Shown: piece after piece, positions 1 through 8,500 of the stretch | Position numbering within the stretch: position 1 is the first letter of the stretch | Layout: each line of letters begins with the position of its first letter | Origin: JAPULR01 sp965238215 | Lineage (GTDB): Bacteria > Chloroflexota > Dehalococcoidia > Lucifugimonadales > GCA-2712585 | Assembly: GCA_965238215.1 (NCBI GenBank) | Contig: OZ250180.1 | Location: forward strand, 2,991,268-3,055,267 | Direction: 5' to 3' | Length of the DNA stretch: 64,000 nucleotides | Program-made: the position numbers and the translations under genes | The notes under the pieces: generated by a model | What the model was told of the DNA's origin: nothing | The model's database searches: none | The model's input: only the letters and a program-made list of their open reading frames with translations

Positions 1-3000
1 CGCCGCGCTCCCGGTAAGAGAGCCACTTTTTGAGCACCTGGTAGCCACCCAGCTTGTAGCGCCATACGACGGCCGGCACGTTGCGCCAGTGGGCGCGACC
101 GTTGAGGTAGATGTCAAAGGTGGTGTCGCCGAGGGCGCTTGCATCACTGCCTAGAGCCACCCGGTCCTCCGCCGTGTACGGACGCTCCACGACGCGCCCC
201 TGGCCCGGCATGACGGCCTTCCCTTGCCCGAAATGCCCCCAGCCCGCCGTCAAAGAGAAGTCGTCCGCGGACATGTTGCCGCCGTCAGTCGTGGATGGCA
301 CGGCGATGGCGGTCATCTCCGGCTGAAGCGCGCCCGTCGTGACGCCTGGTACAGGCGTTTCCGAGTCAAGGAGCGCCGCAAGCTCCCGGCCCCTGGCGGC
401 TGAGGCTTTCAGTTCATCTGTAGCCCCTGGCGTATCGCCGTCCGGCCAGCCGTGCAGGGGGATGCGAGGCCACTCCATTCTCAGGGCGCCAGCGTTGGCC
501 TTCCGGTAGGAGGGATCGTGGAGGATGGCCAAGATGTGGTGGAACAGGTCCTCCACCCCCAGGCCCAGGCGGTCAAGGTAGCGCAGGGCCGCGTCCGACA
601 GGTTGGAACAGCGCTGCTCTCCGTCGCGGTCGAGGGACAGGCCTTCTTCGCATAGCCAGATAGGAAAGCAAGAGACGTTTCGGTCCATTAGGTCGTAGCA
701 ACCCATGTCCCTGATCACTTGTGGTGGAGACCATTCTCGACGCGGCTTCTGTTGTGAAACCAAGGCGATGTTGCCATCGAATACATGAGGTCTGTAGTCC
801 GCGCTTGGCCGAGCTAGAAGACCCGCTTCTTTTTCCCAATACAGCCAACGTCTATCAAATGGCCTAAAGGAGTATGGGATGAATCCATCTTCGCGGGGCT
901 TCCGATTCAGACGCTCCTCACGTACCTCTTGCGCACTGCGTCGAATAGAAGAAGTCGTTTTCATCGCGACGGGATAGCGTCTCGCAATTTCTTCATGACC
1001 CAGTTCTGGGTTGAAGTAATCATCGATTCTCGATTTGAGACGGTCCAGGTCGATGTCAACGAGAAATGCATCCCTGTTGGTAACCACACCAGGAAAATAT
1101 TCTGGAATCAGGTCCGGTAGCTGTGGCCAGTCAGACCATCCACCGCTTACGGTCACAGGTGCAAAGGGCAGACCAAGAGGCAGGGTCGGCACAAAGGAGT
1201 TGTACAGAGCAGATGGCTCCTCATCGGCAGTCGCGGTCAGGTCGGAGAGCTTGGCCTGTCCCCACAGGTTACGGAAGCCGACCTCCTTTGCGGGACTGTG
1301 GTCGGCCTTACGCACCAGGGTGGTAATCGCCGTCCCCACCTGGATGCCCACCGGATCGCCCGGCATGGAGAAAATGCTTGGGTCTGGCGCGCCTTCGGGA
1401 GTCGTCTTCCCAGTCTTGTACTTGTCGCCGTTGAGGTTGTCAATGCGGACAGCGTCAAAGGCCTCCAGAAATCGCTCCCTCATGCCAGTGAAGGAGAGGC
1501 CGTCCAGCCAGGAGTAGTTGGAGATGAAGCACACCACGCCCCGGCCCGTCATCTCTGCAATGCGACGCTCCGCCATGCGGAAGAAGCGCACGTACAGGTC
1601 GTTCAGCCCCTGGCCCTCCGGCCTACGCACACGTTTTGTGGTCCGATAGGCCGTGGTGAGTTCACGCTCTTCTTCGACCGCCATGCCTGCAAAGCCGTTG
1701 TATGGGGGATTGCCCAGGATGACCAGGACCGGCGTATCCCGCTTCACCCTCTCGGCACGGTCCCGCTCCTCCTCAAGCTCGGGGAAGGGCAGCGGCTTCT
1801 GTACGCTTGGCTCCCAGCCGGTGAGGGCATTGGTGAGGTACACTCCGGCCCTCCCCGTTCCATCGTCGGAGAGGGGGGCGTCCAGCGCCTGCATGGTCAG
1901 CCCCACCTGCATATGCGACACGACAAAGGGCGCAGGCATGATCTCGAACCCGAACACCCTCTCGGTGGCCGCTTGCTTCACTCGCGCCCCAGTTAGTGCG
2001 CCAAGGCCCTTGCCCCGGAGGTTGACGGCGATGCGACGCAGCACCTCGGCGAGGTATGTCCCTGTGCCGCAGCAGGGGTCGAGGACGTAGACGTTCTCGG
2101 CAGCCAGACCGTCGGCGATGCCCAGATCCTCCTTCAGCGCCATGTCCACCCGTGCGACCATGTATCGCACGACCTCGGCGGGCGTGTACCAGACGCCCAG
2201 CTGCTTGCGCAGGTCGGGGTCGAAGGCCTCTAGGAAGGGCTCGTAGAAGTATGGCACGGCCTCCCCGGCGTCGAAGCGGTCGAAGAATGCCGCGCGGTCG
2301 ACCCTGTCCAAGGCCGCGGCCGTCCAGTCCAGTAGCTCGACAAGGCCCAGAGGCTGCAACTGCGTTGGCGAGGACAGCTGCTGGAACAGAGCGCGAAGGA
2401 TGGGCGCTCTCAGGTGCCATACAGAGGTGCGCCAGTCAAAGGGGCCGCTGGGAGGCGGTTGTCTGGCGTGCCCACAGCACCCAGGCTGAGAAGACGCCGT
2501 AGAAGAGGGTCTGCACCAGCGTGGAGCGGAAGAAGGCCGCGCCCCGATCGCCCTCGAAGCGGACTCCCAGGGCCTCCTCCAGAGCGGAGCGGACGGCCCG
2601 CAGGGAGGACGCGTCCCCGGCAACCTCCACCCTTGCTAGCCCGTCCCTGGCGTAGGACGCCAGGAGCCACGCCAGGTCCCTCGGCTCCACGATGGCGGCA
2701 GTGTGGGAGAGCGCCCGGCACAAGTACTCCCCCAGGCCGGCGCCCATGTTCCGGGCGAAGGCCCGGGGCTTCTCCAGCTTTGCCTCAAACTCCTGCTCAG
2801 ACTCCGAAAGTCGAAACGCCTCCAGCTTTAAGGGGTTGCCCTTGGTGTCCTCGCTCACCAGCACGAAATCCCTCGTGTTTGTGACCAGCACCAGTCCGTA
2901 TCGACCCCAGTAGCGGCTGACCTGGTCGCTCGAAGCCGTCAGCCAGGCATCGTCGCCTGAGGGTTTAACCTCCACGACACCTCTCTCAGGAACCTGGCCC

Positions 3001-3251
3001 GGACGCGGCGCTCCCTTCTGCACCTGCCGCTTGGCGTACAGTCCTAAGTCCGGGTGGCCCGCTCCTTGCTCGGCAAGCTCGCTTACGCAAAACACCTGGG
3101 GCTTGAGCGCGCCGCCGACGGCGTTGAGCAGGTTGGTCAGGGCCGGATAGTACGACCGCTCACCGGTGGCCCCACCCGACGCCCGGATGCGGCGCAAGTC
3201 TGAGAAATACTCCTCGACTGCCGTTGTCAGTTTGGTTGTGGTTGTGGACAT
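1..3251 (-). pseudogene. Type IIG-like restriction-methylation protein (N6-adenine methylase with nuclease head), frameshifted, 3' end beyond the window
   Basis: The reading frame enters at ATG 3251. The first 271 residues hold a PD-(D/E)XK-type nuclease pattern: PDLGLY followed about 25 residues later by VVEVKP. This frame hits TGA at 2436-2438, but shifting by one base at the GGGG run at 2441-2444 continues the protein smoothly (FDWRTSVWHLRAP). The same frame carries methylase motif I (DPCCGTG near 2064-2080), motif IV NPPY (1700-1711) and the family-typical tail YKLGGYQVLKKWLSYRE (about 15-65), and runs off the left edge. About 1,080 residues are visible. The family fuses cleavage, adenine methylation and target recognition in one protein, as in type IIG / type ISP enzymes. 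Conservation on both sides of the shift suggests a recent mutation or a homopolymer sequencing error. Target sequence unknown. Confidence 0.82.
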
Positions 3252-3279
3252 CGGCTGAAGTGAAACCTATTTGGATTCC

Positions 3280-3576
3280 CTACGAAGTAGGCAGGGGCTG
3301 GTACCGCTCGACCCGTATTCTGTCTTCACTCTTGCGCGCTTGAGCAAGGTCGTATGCAGTCTGACGGCTCAACCAGAAATCTGCGCTGGACCATCCGGCC
3401 TTCTCTAGACGGATGGCCATGTCGGGCGAGATCGACGCGTGACCGTTCAATACCCGCGAAAGGGTATGACGGGCAACCCCCAGAACCTCCGCTGCCTCTG
3501 TAACGCTTAGGCCAAGAGGGTCCAAACAGTTCTTCCTGACGCTGCGACCTGGATGGGGCGGATTCTTCATAGGCAT
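3280..3576 (-). CDS. higA: HigA-family antitoxin (XRE helix-turn-helix)
   Basis: A 98-residue antitoxin starting MPMKNPPHPG. The PHPG opening and the helix-turn-helix (VTEAAEVLGVARHTLSRVLN, then NGHASISPDMAIRLEKA) are typical of HigA, which neutralises HigB and represses the operon. An ATG at 3591 overlaps the higB stop and would add five residues, but AGGAGAGAG lies directly upstream of the ATG at 3576 and makes that start more likely. It is cotranscribed behind higB, the usual toxin-first order. The start is uncertain by five to seven residues (3591, 3576 or 3570). Confidence 0.88.
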   Translation of the reverse strand: MPMKNPPHPGRSVRKNCLDPLGLSVTEAAEVLGVARHTLSRVLNGHASISPDMAIRLEKAGWSSADFWLSRQTAYDLAQARKSEDRIRVERYQPLPTS

Positions 3577-3590
3577 GGTCTCTCTCCTCA

Positions 3591-3869
3591 TTAGTGGTAA
3601 TCTACGAGATCTACGTCGTGCACGTCGCCAGCTTCAAACCTAAAGGTGATCCGCCAGTTGCCAGTAATCGAAATGCTCCACAATCCTCTTCGGTCCCCTC
3701 TGAGTGGATGCAGTCTGTACCCTGGCAGATCGAGATCGCTCGGCTTGCCGGCGGCATCCAGGTCTGCCAGGGCGAGGGTGATTCGTTCCAATTGGTCGGC
3801 GGCTATTCTCCTGGGGTCGTCTCGTTGATAGAGCCGCCTCAACCCTCGATGGTGAAACGAACGGATCAT
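3591..3869 (-). CDS. higB: HigB/RelE-family toxin
   Basis: A 92-residue RelE-superfamily toxin starting MIRSFHHRGLRRLY. The order RRLYxxxxxxxI, a central LDLPGYRLHPLRGDRRG, then WSISITGNWRITFRFEAG and the end VDLVDYH is diagnostic of HigB, a ribosome-dependent mRNA endonuclease. The conserved HPL-GD-RG-WSI-WRI core is complete, so it is likely active. The stop overlaps the first possible ATG of higA. A longer reading from 3926 adds 19 residues unlike the family, and the promoter geometry also favours 3869. Confidence 0.88.
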   Translation of the reverse strand: MIRSFHHRGLRRLYQRDDPRRIAADQLERITLALADLDAAGKPSDLDLPGYRLHPLRGDRRGLWSISITGNWRITFRFEAGDVHDVDLVDYH

Positions 3870-3904
3870 GAACTGATTATACCGTGTGCCGGTACAGCTA
3901 TCAA
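3870..3904 (-). promoter_or_regulatory. higBA promoter with imperfect operator palindrome
   Basis: On the reverse strand a -35 TTGATA (3904-3899) and a consensus -10 TATAAT (3881-3876) are separated by exactly 17 bases. The spacer contains TGTACCGGCACA, a near-perfect inverted repeat that is a plausible HigA operator. The expected transcription start, six to seven bases after the -10 box, falls on or just before the HigB ATG at 3869, predicting a leaderless mRNA. Confidence 0.7.
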
Positions 3905-3983
3905 TAGGTTCTTTTGTCTGCCCCACACTGACACAGACACATGGCGGTTGCCGGCCGGGGTGTTCAATGGTTACGCTTGAAAC

Positions 3984-4184
3984 ATGGCCCTCTCCGACCG
4001 ACAGCTACTCGATGCCCTCAGCCGGATATCGTTCGTCGATTCCACGGAGTTGACGGGCACCCTGGGCAAGCCGCTTGCCACTGTCCATAGATCTCTGACT
4101 GGCTTGCTGACCGACGGCATCATCGGGAGGCAGAGCCACGGCACCGCCCACCAAACTGGACAAAATCAAGAACCTTCACTATGA
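3984..4184 (+). pseudogene. Winged-helix fragment, replication-relaxation-like N-terminus
   Basis: The reading MALSDRQLLDALSRISFVDS continues as a helix-turn-helix/wing (LATVHRSLTGLLTDGIIGRQ), then loses sense and stops. The pattern matches the first winged helix of replication-relaxation-type proteins, and a similar domain sits in the broken gene at 23567. At 66 residues it is far too short for the family, so it is most likely a truncated relic. A free-standing small DNA-binding protein cannot be excluded. Confidence 0.45.
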
Positions 4185-4298
4185 GGTTCGTCTTAGACCT
4201 GTAGCTAGACCCTGCTCCCCACTCCGTTCGGCGTTAACCCACCGCGAGCGGCGAAGCAGGTGTTGACGTCAAACTTTCCTGTAACTACTCTTGCGTAG

Positions 4299-4610
4299 TA
4301 TGGTGAAGGGCGACTGCGCTTCCACTAGACGTGTGATCATGCCAAGAATAGGGCAAACCTTCCAGCACACAGCCTCAGCTTCGAGGCCGTGGTCTTCGTG
4401 TTTGGCGATCCCATGTCTGCGACGCGGGAAGACCCGTATCCATATGAGCAACGGTGGCGATCCATCGGCATGGTGGGCACTCAAATCGTGATGGTAGTCC
4501 ACACTCGGCCCGACTTTGACACGGAGACCCGCGAAGAGATCAGACGCATCATTGCCGCACGTAAGGCAAGGAGACGTGGGAGGGAGGCCTATGAAGAAGG
4601 ACATTACTGA
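4299..4610 (+). pseudogene. brnT: BrnT-family toxin, N-terminus disrupted
   Basis: The frame ending at 4610 reads DHAKNRANLPAHSLSFEAVV, then FVFGDPM, VVHTRP, RRIIAARKARRRGREAYEEG, the core of BrnT, a RelE-fold ribonuclease toxin. Upstream the frame meets a TAG at 4326-4328 just before the point where BrnT proteins normally begin (RFxWDxxKxxxN). No in-frame ATG, GTG or TTG gives a complete N-terminus; the first usable ones lie inside the FVFGDP strand (around 4389). The downstream antitoxin brnA is intact and overlaps the end of this gene, so the toxin has probably been inactivated while its antidote persists. Confidence 0.7.
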
Positions 4611-4887
4611 CCTTCCATCAGACGCACAGGCGCAGATTCAGGTGTTGGAGGCTTTACCGGACGACCAAATCGACACGACCGACGCCCCGGAGATTCTCGA
4701 CTGGTCCGATGCCAGGCGCGGGGTCCTCCATCGGCCAGTGCAGCAACAGATTGCGCTGAGGCTCGACGCAGACATCATAGCCCGGTTAAAGGCCCGTGCT
4801 CGTGGCGGTCGCGGATACCAGACGGACATCAATGGAGCGCTTCGCGAGCATGTCCACAGGACGGCCCGTTCCGCAAGCTATCCATGA
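4591..4887 (+). CDS. brnA: BrnA-family antitoxin
   Basis: A 98-residue protein starting MKKDITDLPSDAQ with GGGAGG a few bases upstream. The segments ALPDDQIDTTDAPEILDWS, VQQQIALRLDADIIARLKA and GRGYQTDINGALREHV are hallmarks of BrnA: a BrnT-binding N-terminus and a ribbon-helix-helix DNA-binding C-terminus. It overlaps the last 20 bases of brnT, the normal brnTA arrangement. The known role is neutralisation of BrnT and autorepression of the operon. Confidence 0.88.
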   Translation: MKKDITDLPSDAQAQIQVLEALPDDQIDTTDAPEILDWSDARRGVLHRPVQQQIALRLDADIIARLKARARGGRGYQTDINGALREHVHRTARSASYP

Positions 4888-5059
4888 TTGCCGGTTCCGG
4901 TGACGGGCTGACAAGGAACTTGAATGAGGTGGGCTGCCGTGGTGGGACGAGTGTTTAACACCATCCATCTTCATTAGGTATTGGCGCAATTTGTTGCCTG
5001 GTATTGCACGGCGCAGTTGTCGACGTCCTGCCGTCAACTAATGAGACACGAGGAGTGAA

Positions 5060-5368
5060 ATGAATCTGGAGGGCAGATTCCAGCAAGAGATGCTGAGGAT
5101 TTACGAGGAAACGATGCAGTTTGGCTACTATCCCAACTGCTTTCTAAGGATGGTGGTGGATCGGGGTGGTGGATCGGCAGCCAAATACTTGCTCGGCCGC
5201 GATAAGCTGTCGGATGGATTTGTACGATTGTGGGAGGAACAACGTCTTGACGTCTCAGTCGAGGCACTCGCGCTCCGGGATCCGTGGAGGGCCTTGTTTG
5301 CCCACGAAGAGTTCGCTGAAGCCCAGCGGCGTCTTGATGGAGCGAGATATGACTTTAGAGTGTCTTGA
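5060..5368 (+). CDS. Small conserved-looking hypothetical protein
   Basis: A 102-residue soluble protein starting MNLEGRFQQEMLRIYEET, preceded by GAGGAG six bases before the ATG. It looks mainly helical, with a central VDRGGGSAAKYLLG segment and FVRLWEEQRLDVSVEALAL / WRALFAHEEFAEAQRRL. No enzymatic motif or membrane segment is visible. It lies between brnA and the large helicase gene, in a defence-rich neighbourhood. I do not recognise its function. Confidence 0.7.
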   Translation: MNLEGRFQQEMLRIYEETMQFGYYPNCFLRMVVDRGGGSAAKYLLGRDKLSDGFVRLWEEQRLDVSVEALALRDPWRALFAHEEFAEAQRRLDGARYDFRVS

Positions 5369-5524
5369 TCATGCCTAGTCCAACAGTGATTCAAGAACGA
5401 TCTCCAATCCATGCGGTCGAGACGAACGGAAGGAAAACGCGAATATGGCCCTTACAGTGACAAACATGGAAGACGGTCAATACCCCGACGCGAGATCTAT
5501 ATGCGACGCCGGGTCTCCCTAGCG

Positions 5525-8500
5525 ATGGAAATGAAATCTGAAACCGACATCAGGGAGAGAATAGAAAGCTCGCGGAAGGAGCTCCTTGACCTCAGCCTCC
5601 GGAACGCCTTGCTCAACTACCGCCCGTTGAGGGCAAGGGGGGTAGAGGTCGTAGGCGAGAACGCCTCACAGGTTTTCGACACGCTGGTGAACGACAAACG
5701 GTCCATGACCTTCCAATCCATCGGGAAAGACGAAGCCTATGGCACCTTTGGTTTCGGTGGGGATGAATCCGATCGCGCACCTTCAGTGGACCAAAAGAAC
5801 CGCAGACTACAGACCGGCGAAACGACGACAGCCTTGCAAAAGCGGTTGTTGAACACCTACAGGCTAGCTAACACCGCCATCGAAGAAACGGGGGTCAACA
5901 CACTGTTTTTGGGCTTGGGAATGCTACGATGGTACGAGTCGGACTCCAGCCAAGAGGAACGACTGGCGCCCTTGGTATTGGTCCCAGTCCGATTGGAGCG
6001 CACCGGCGTCCGTGCCCGTTTCAGCCTTGTATACACTGGGGATGACCTGGGAGTGAACCTCTCGTTGTTAGAAAAGGCTCGCGAGGACTTCTCCCTAAAT
6101 CTGCCAGGGCGAGATGCGCTGGAACCTTTGGACGGGCAGGACATCGACGCAGCCGGTTACATCGCGCAAGTCGAGGAGCTTCTCCATCAGTCAGCACCCA
6201 ACCGATGGAGTGTGGAGCCAGACCGGATAGTCCTGGGGTTCTTCTCCTTTAACAAGCTGTTGATGTATCTGGACCTCGGGCTTCCCTCGGTCATTGACAA
6301 CGAAACAATCAGCGCCTTGTTCGGAGACGACGGGTTTACGGAGCCTCAGTCCACCATTGGCAACTATGAGAGTCTGGACGATCGGCTCAAACCCGGCGAC
6401 GTATTCCACGTGCTCGACGCCGATTCGTCTCAGGTCTTGGCAATCCACGATGCCGGACGGGGACGCAACATGGTGATTCAGGGGCCGCCCGGAACCGGCA
6501 AGTCCCAGACCATCGCCAACATCATTGCCGAAGCTGTCGCACAGGGCAAACGTACGCTGTTCGTGTCCGAAAAGATGGCTGCCTTGGAGGTCGTCAAACG
6601 CCGTCTGGACCACATCGGCTTAGGAAACGCATGCCTGGAGCTGCACAGTCACAAAACTAACAAGCGGGAAACACTGAACGAATTGAGGCGTACTCTGAAC
6701 CTCTCCCCTCAGATGACCGTGACCGACGGTTTAGGCGGAAGCCTGTTGGAGCAGCTCTCCCGGACCAGAAGCCAACTCAATGAATATGCTGATGCGGTCA
6801 ACGATCTCGTAGGGAGAAGTGGCGTTGCACCTTACGATGCTTTCGGAGAACTGTTGGTCCTCGACTATGACAAGACAGCCAATGCCATCGCCCGAAGGAA
6901 GATACCCGACATTTCCAAATGGAGCGGAGCGGATTTCCAACGCAAGCGGGAAATTGTCGAGGACTTGCGTCTACGGTTGCACAACTGCGGGGTTCCCAAC
7001 CTGCATCCTTTCTGGGGAAGCCGTCTGCGGCTTCTGCTTCCAGATACTCGAACAGAATTGCAGGTTAACATTGAGACCACCCTATGCCAATTGTCACGAG
7101 TAACTACGGCTTGTAAAGATCTGGCCGACGCTACTCAACTGGCGTGCCCCGAGACTGTCTCAGCATCGTACGATCTGTTGACGGCCTCCCAACGCGTCGT
7201 CGGTGCCCCAGACACCACCAGGCTGAACCTGAAAGACTCTCGCTGGGAATCCACCGGCCGGACAATCTGGGACCTGGTGGAGGCAGGAGTTCAGTGGCAG
7301 TGGATGCGAGGGACTCGCATTCACTGCACAACGGACGCATTGCAAGATTTGGTCAACAGCTCAGGAGCGCTGGCCAATACCATGCGCCTGGACCAGCCGG
7401 TGTCTGTTTCCGAGGCCGCCGACCTGCTGTCCGCCGCGAAATGTGCGTCAGGAGCACCGGACACCGACAGATTGGATCTGTACGCTCCCCAGTGGGAGTC
7501 TAACGCGGAACGCATCCAGCAACTTCTGACAAAAGGGTTGAAATGGAAGCGGATTCGCACGGAGCATGATTCGGTCCTGTTGCCACATGCTTGGGAAAGC
7601 GATTTTCAACATGCCAGGTTAGCTCTCAACACGGACGGCCGTAGTCTCTTGAAGCGACTGTTCTCCTCAGACTACAAGCAAGCTAAGAAACAGCTGGCCG
7701 CAGCTATGCGTGCCGTGTTGCCGCGCGGGATAGACCGGCAAATCTCCCTAATCGACGCCATCGGCGAGGAACAACGGCTTCGGGCTGAAATCAACGGACA
7801 GTATGTGGACATTGTCCCTGCGATAGGACGCTTCTGGAACGGGCACGAGACCGACTGGGAAGCCATCGAACCGGCCATCCGGTGGTGGCTCACTGTTCTG
7901 ACCGACGTTGCTGCCGACCGGGTGCCGTCTGGGACAATACAATTGCTACGAAAGCTGGAGGCTCGTCGGCTGGACCCCGCGGCCATGAAACCGATGATTG
8001 AGACTCTAAGCTCCTCTATAGCCCGGCACGAAGCATGTGCCCAGGAATTAAAGGAAGTGCTGGATGTGGCGGACGGCGCCAAAGAAGACGGCTCGCACGA
8101 CATCTCCCATCTTCCCTATGAGCAGCAACGGCAGCTTATCTCTCTATTGCTTGGACAATGCCCGCCGGGAAACCACGACAAAGCCAAGCCGGAAGGACAG
8201 GCAATTCCGAGTGTGTGGAAGACCGCTGAGGAGTTAAAGAACGAAATAATGCGCCTGCACAGGGACGTCGGACCGGTTCTGGGCAGCCACTGGAACCGCC
8301 TCGACACCAATTGGGAGGCCATAGCCCCCGCTGTTGTGTGGTGGCTCGAAGTGCTTGCCGAAGCGTCAGCGGGCAACATCACCGAAGGCGCCGTTAGCCA
8401 CTTGCAAGTATTGACGAGAGAGACCGGAACTGGTGGTGTGCCGAAAGACTGGCAAGCCCAAGCCGAGTTGCTGAGGAGCGCGTTGGACGAGCACCCCGGT

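Noticed and set aside
1298..1996. 232-residue forward ORF and similar long forward ORFs between 1 and 2.9 kb
   Set aside because: They are antisense shadows of the methylase, whose motifs (DPCCGTG, NPPY) lie on the reverse strand.
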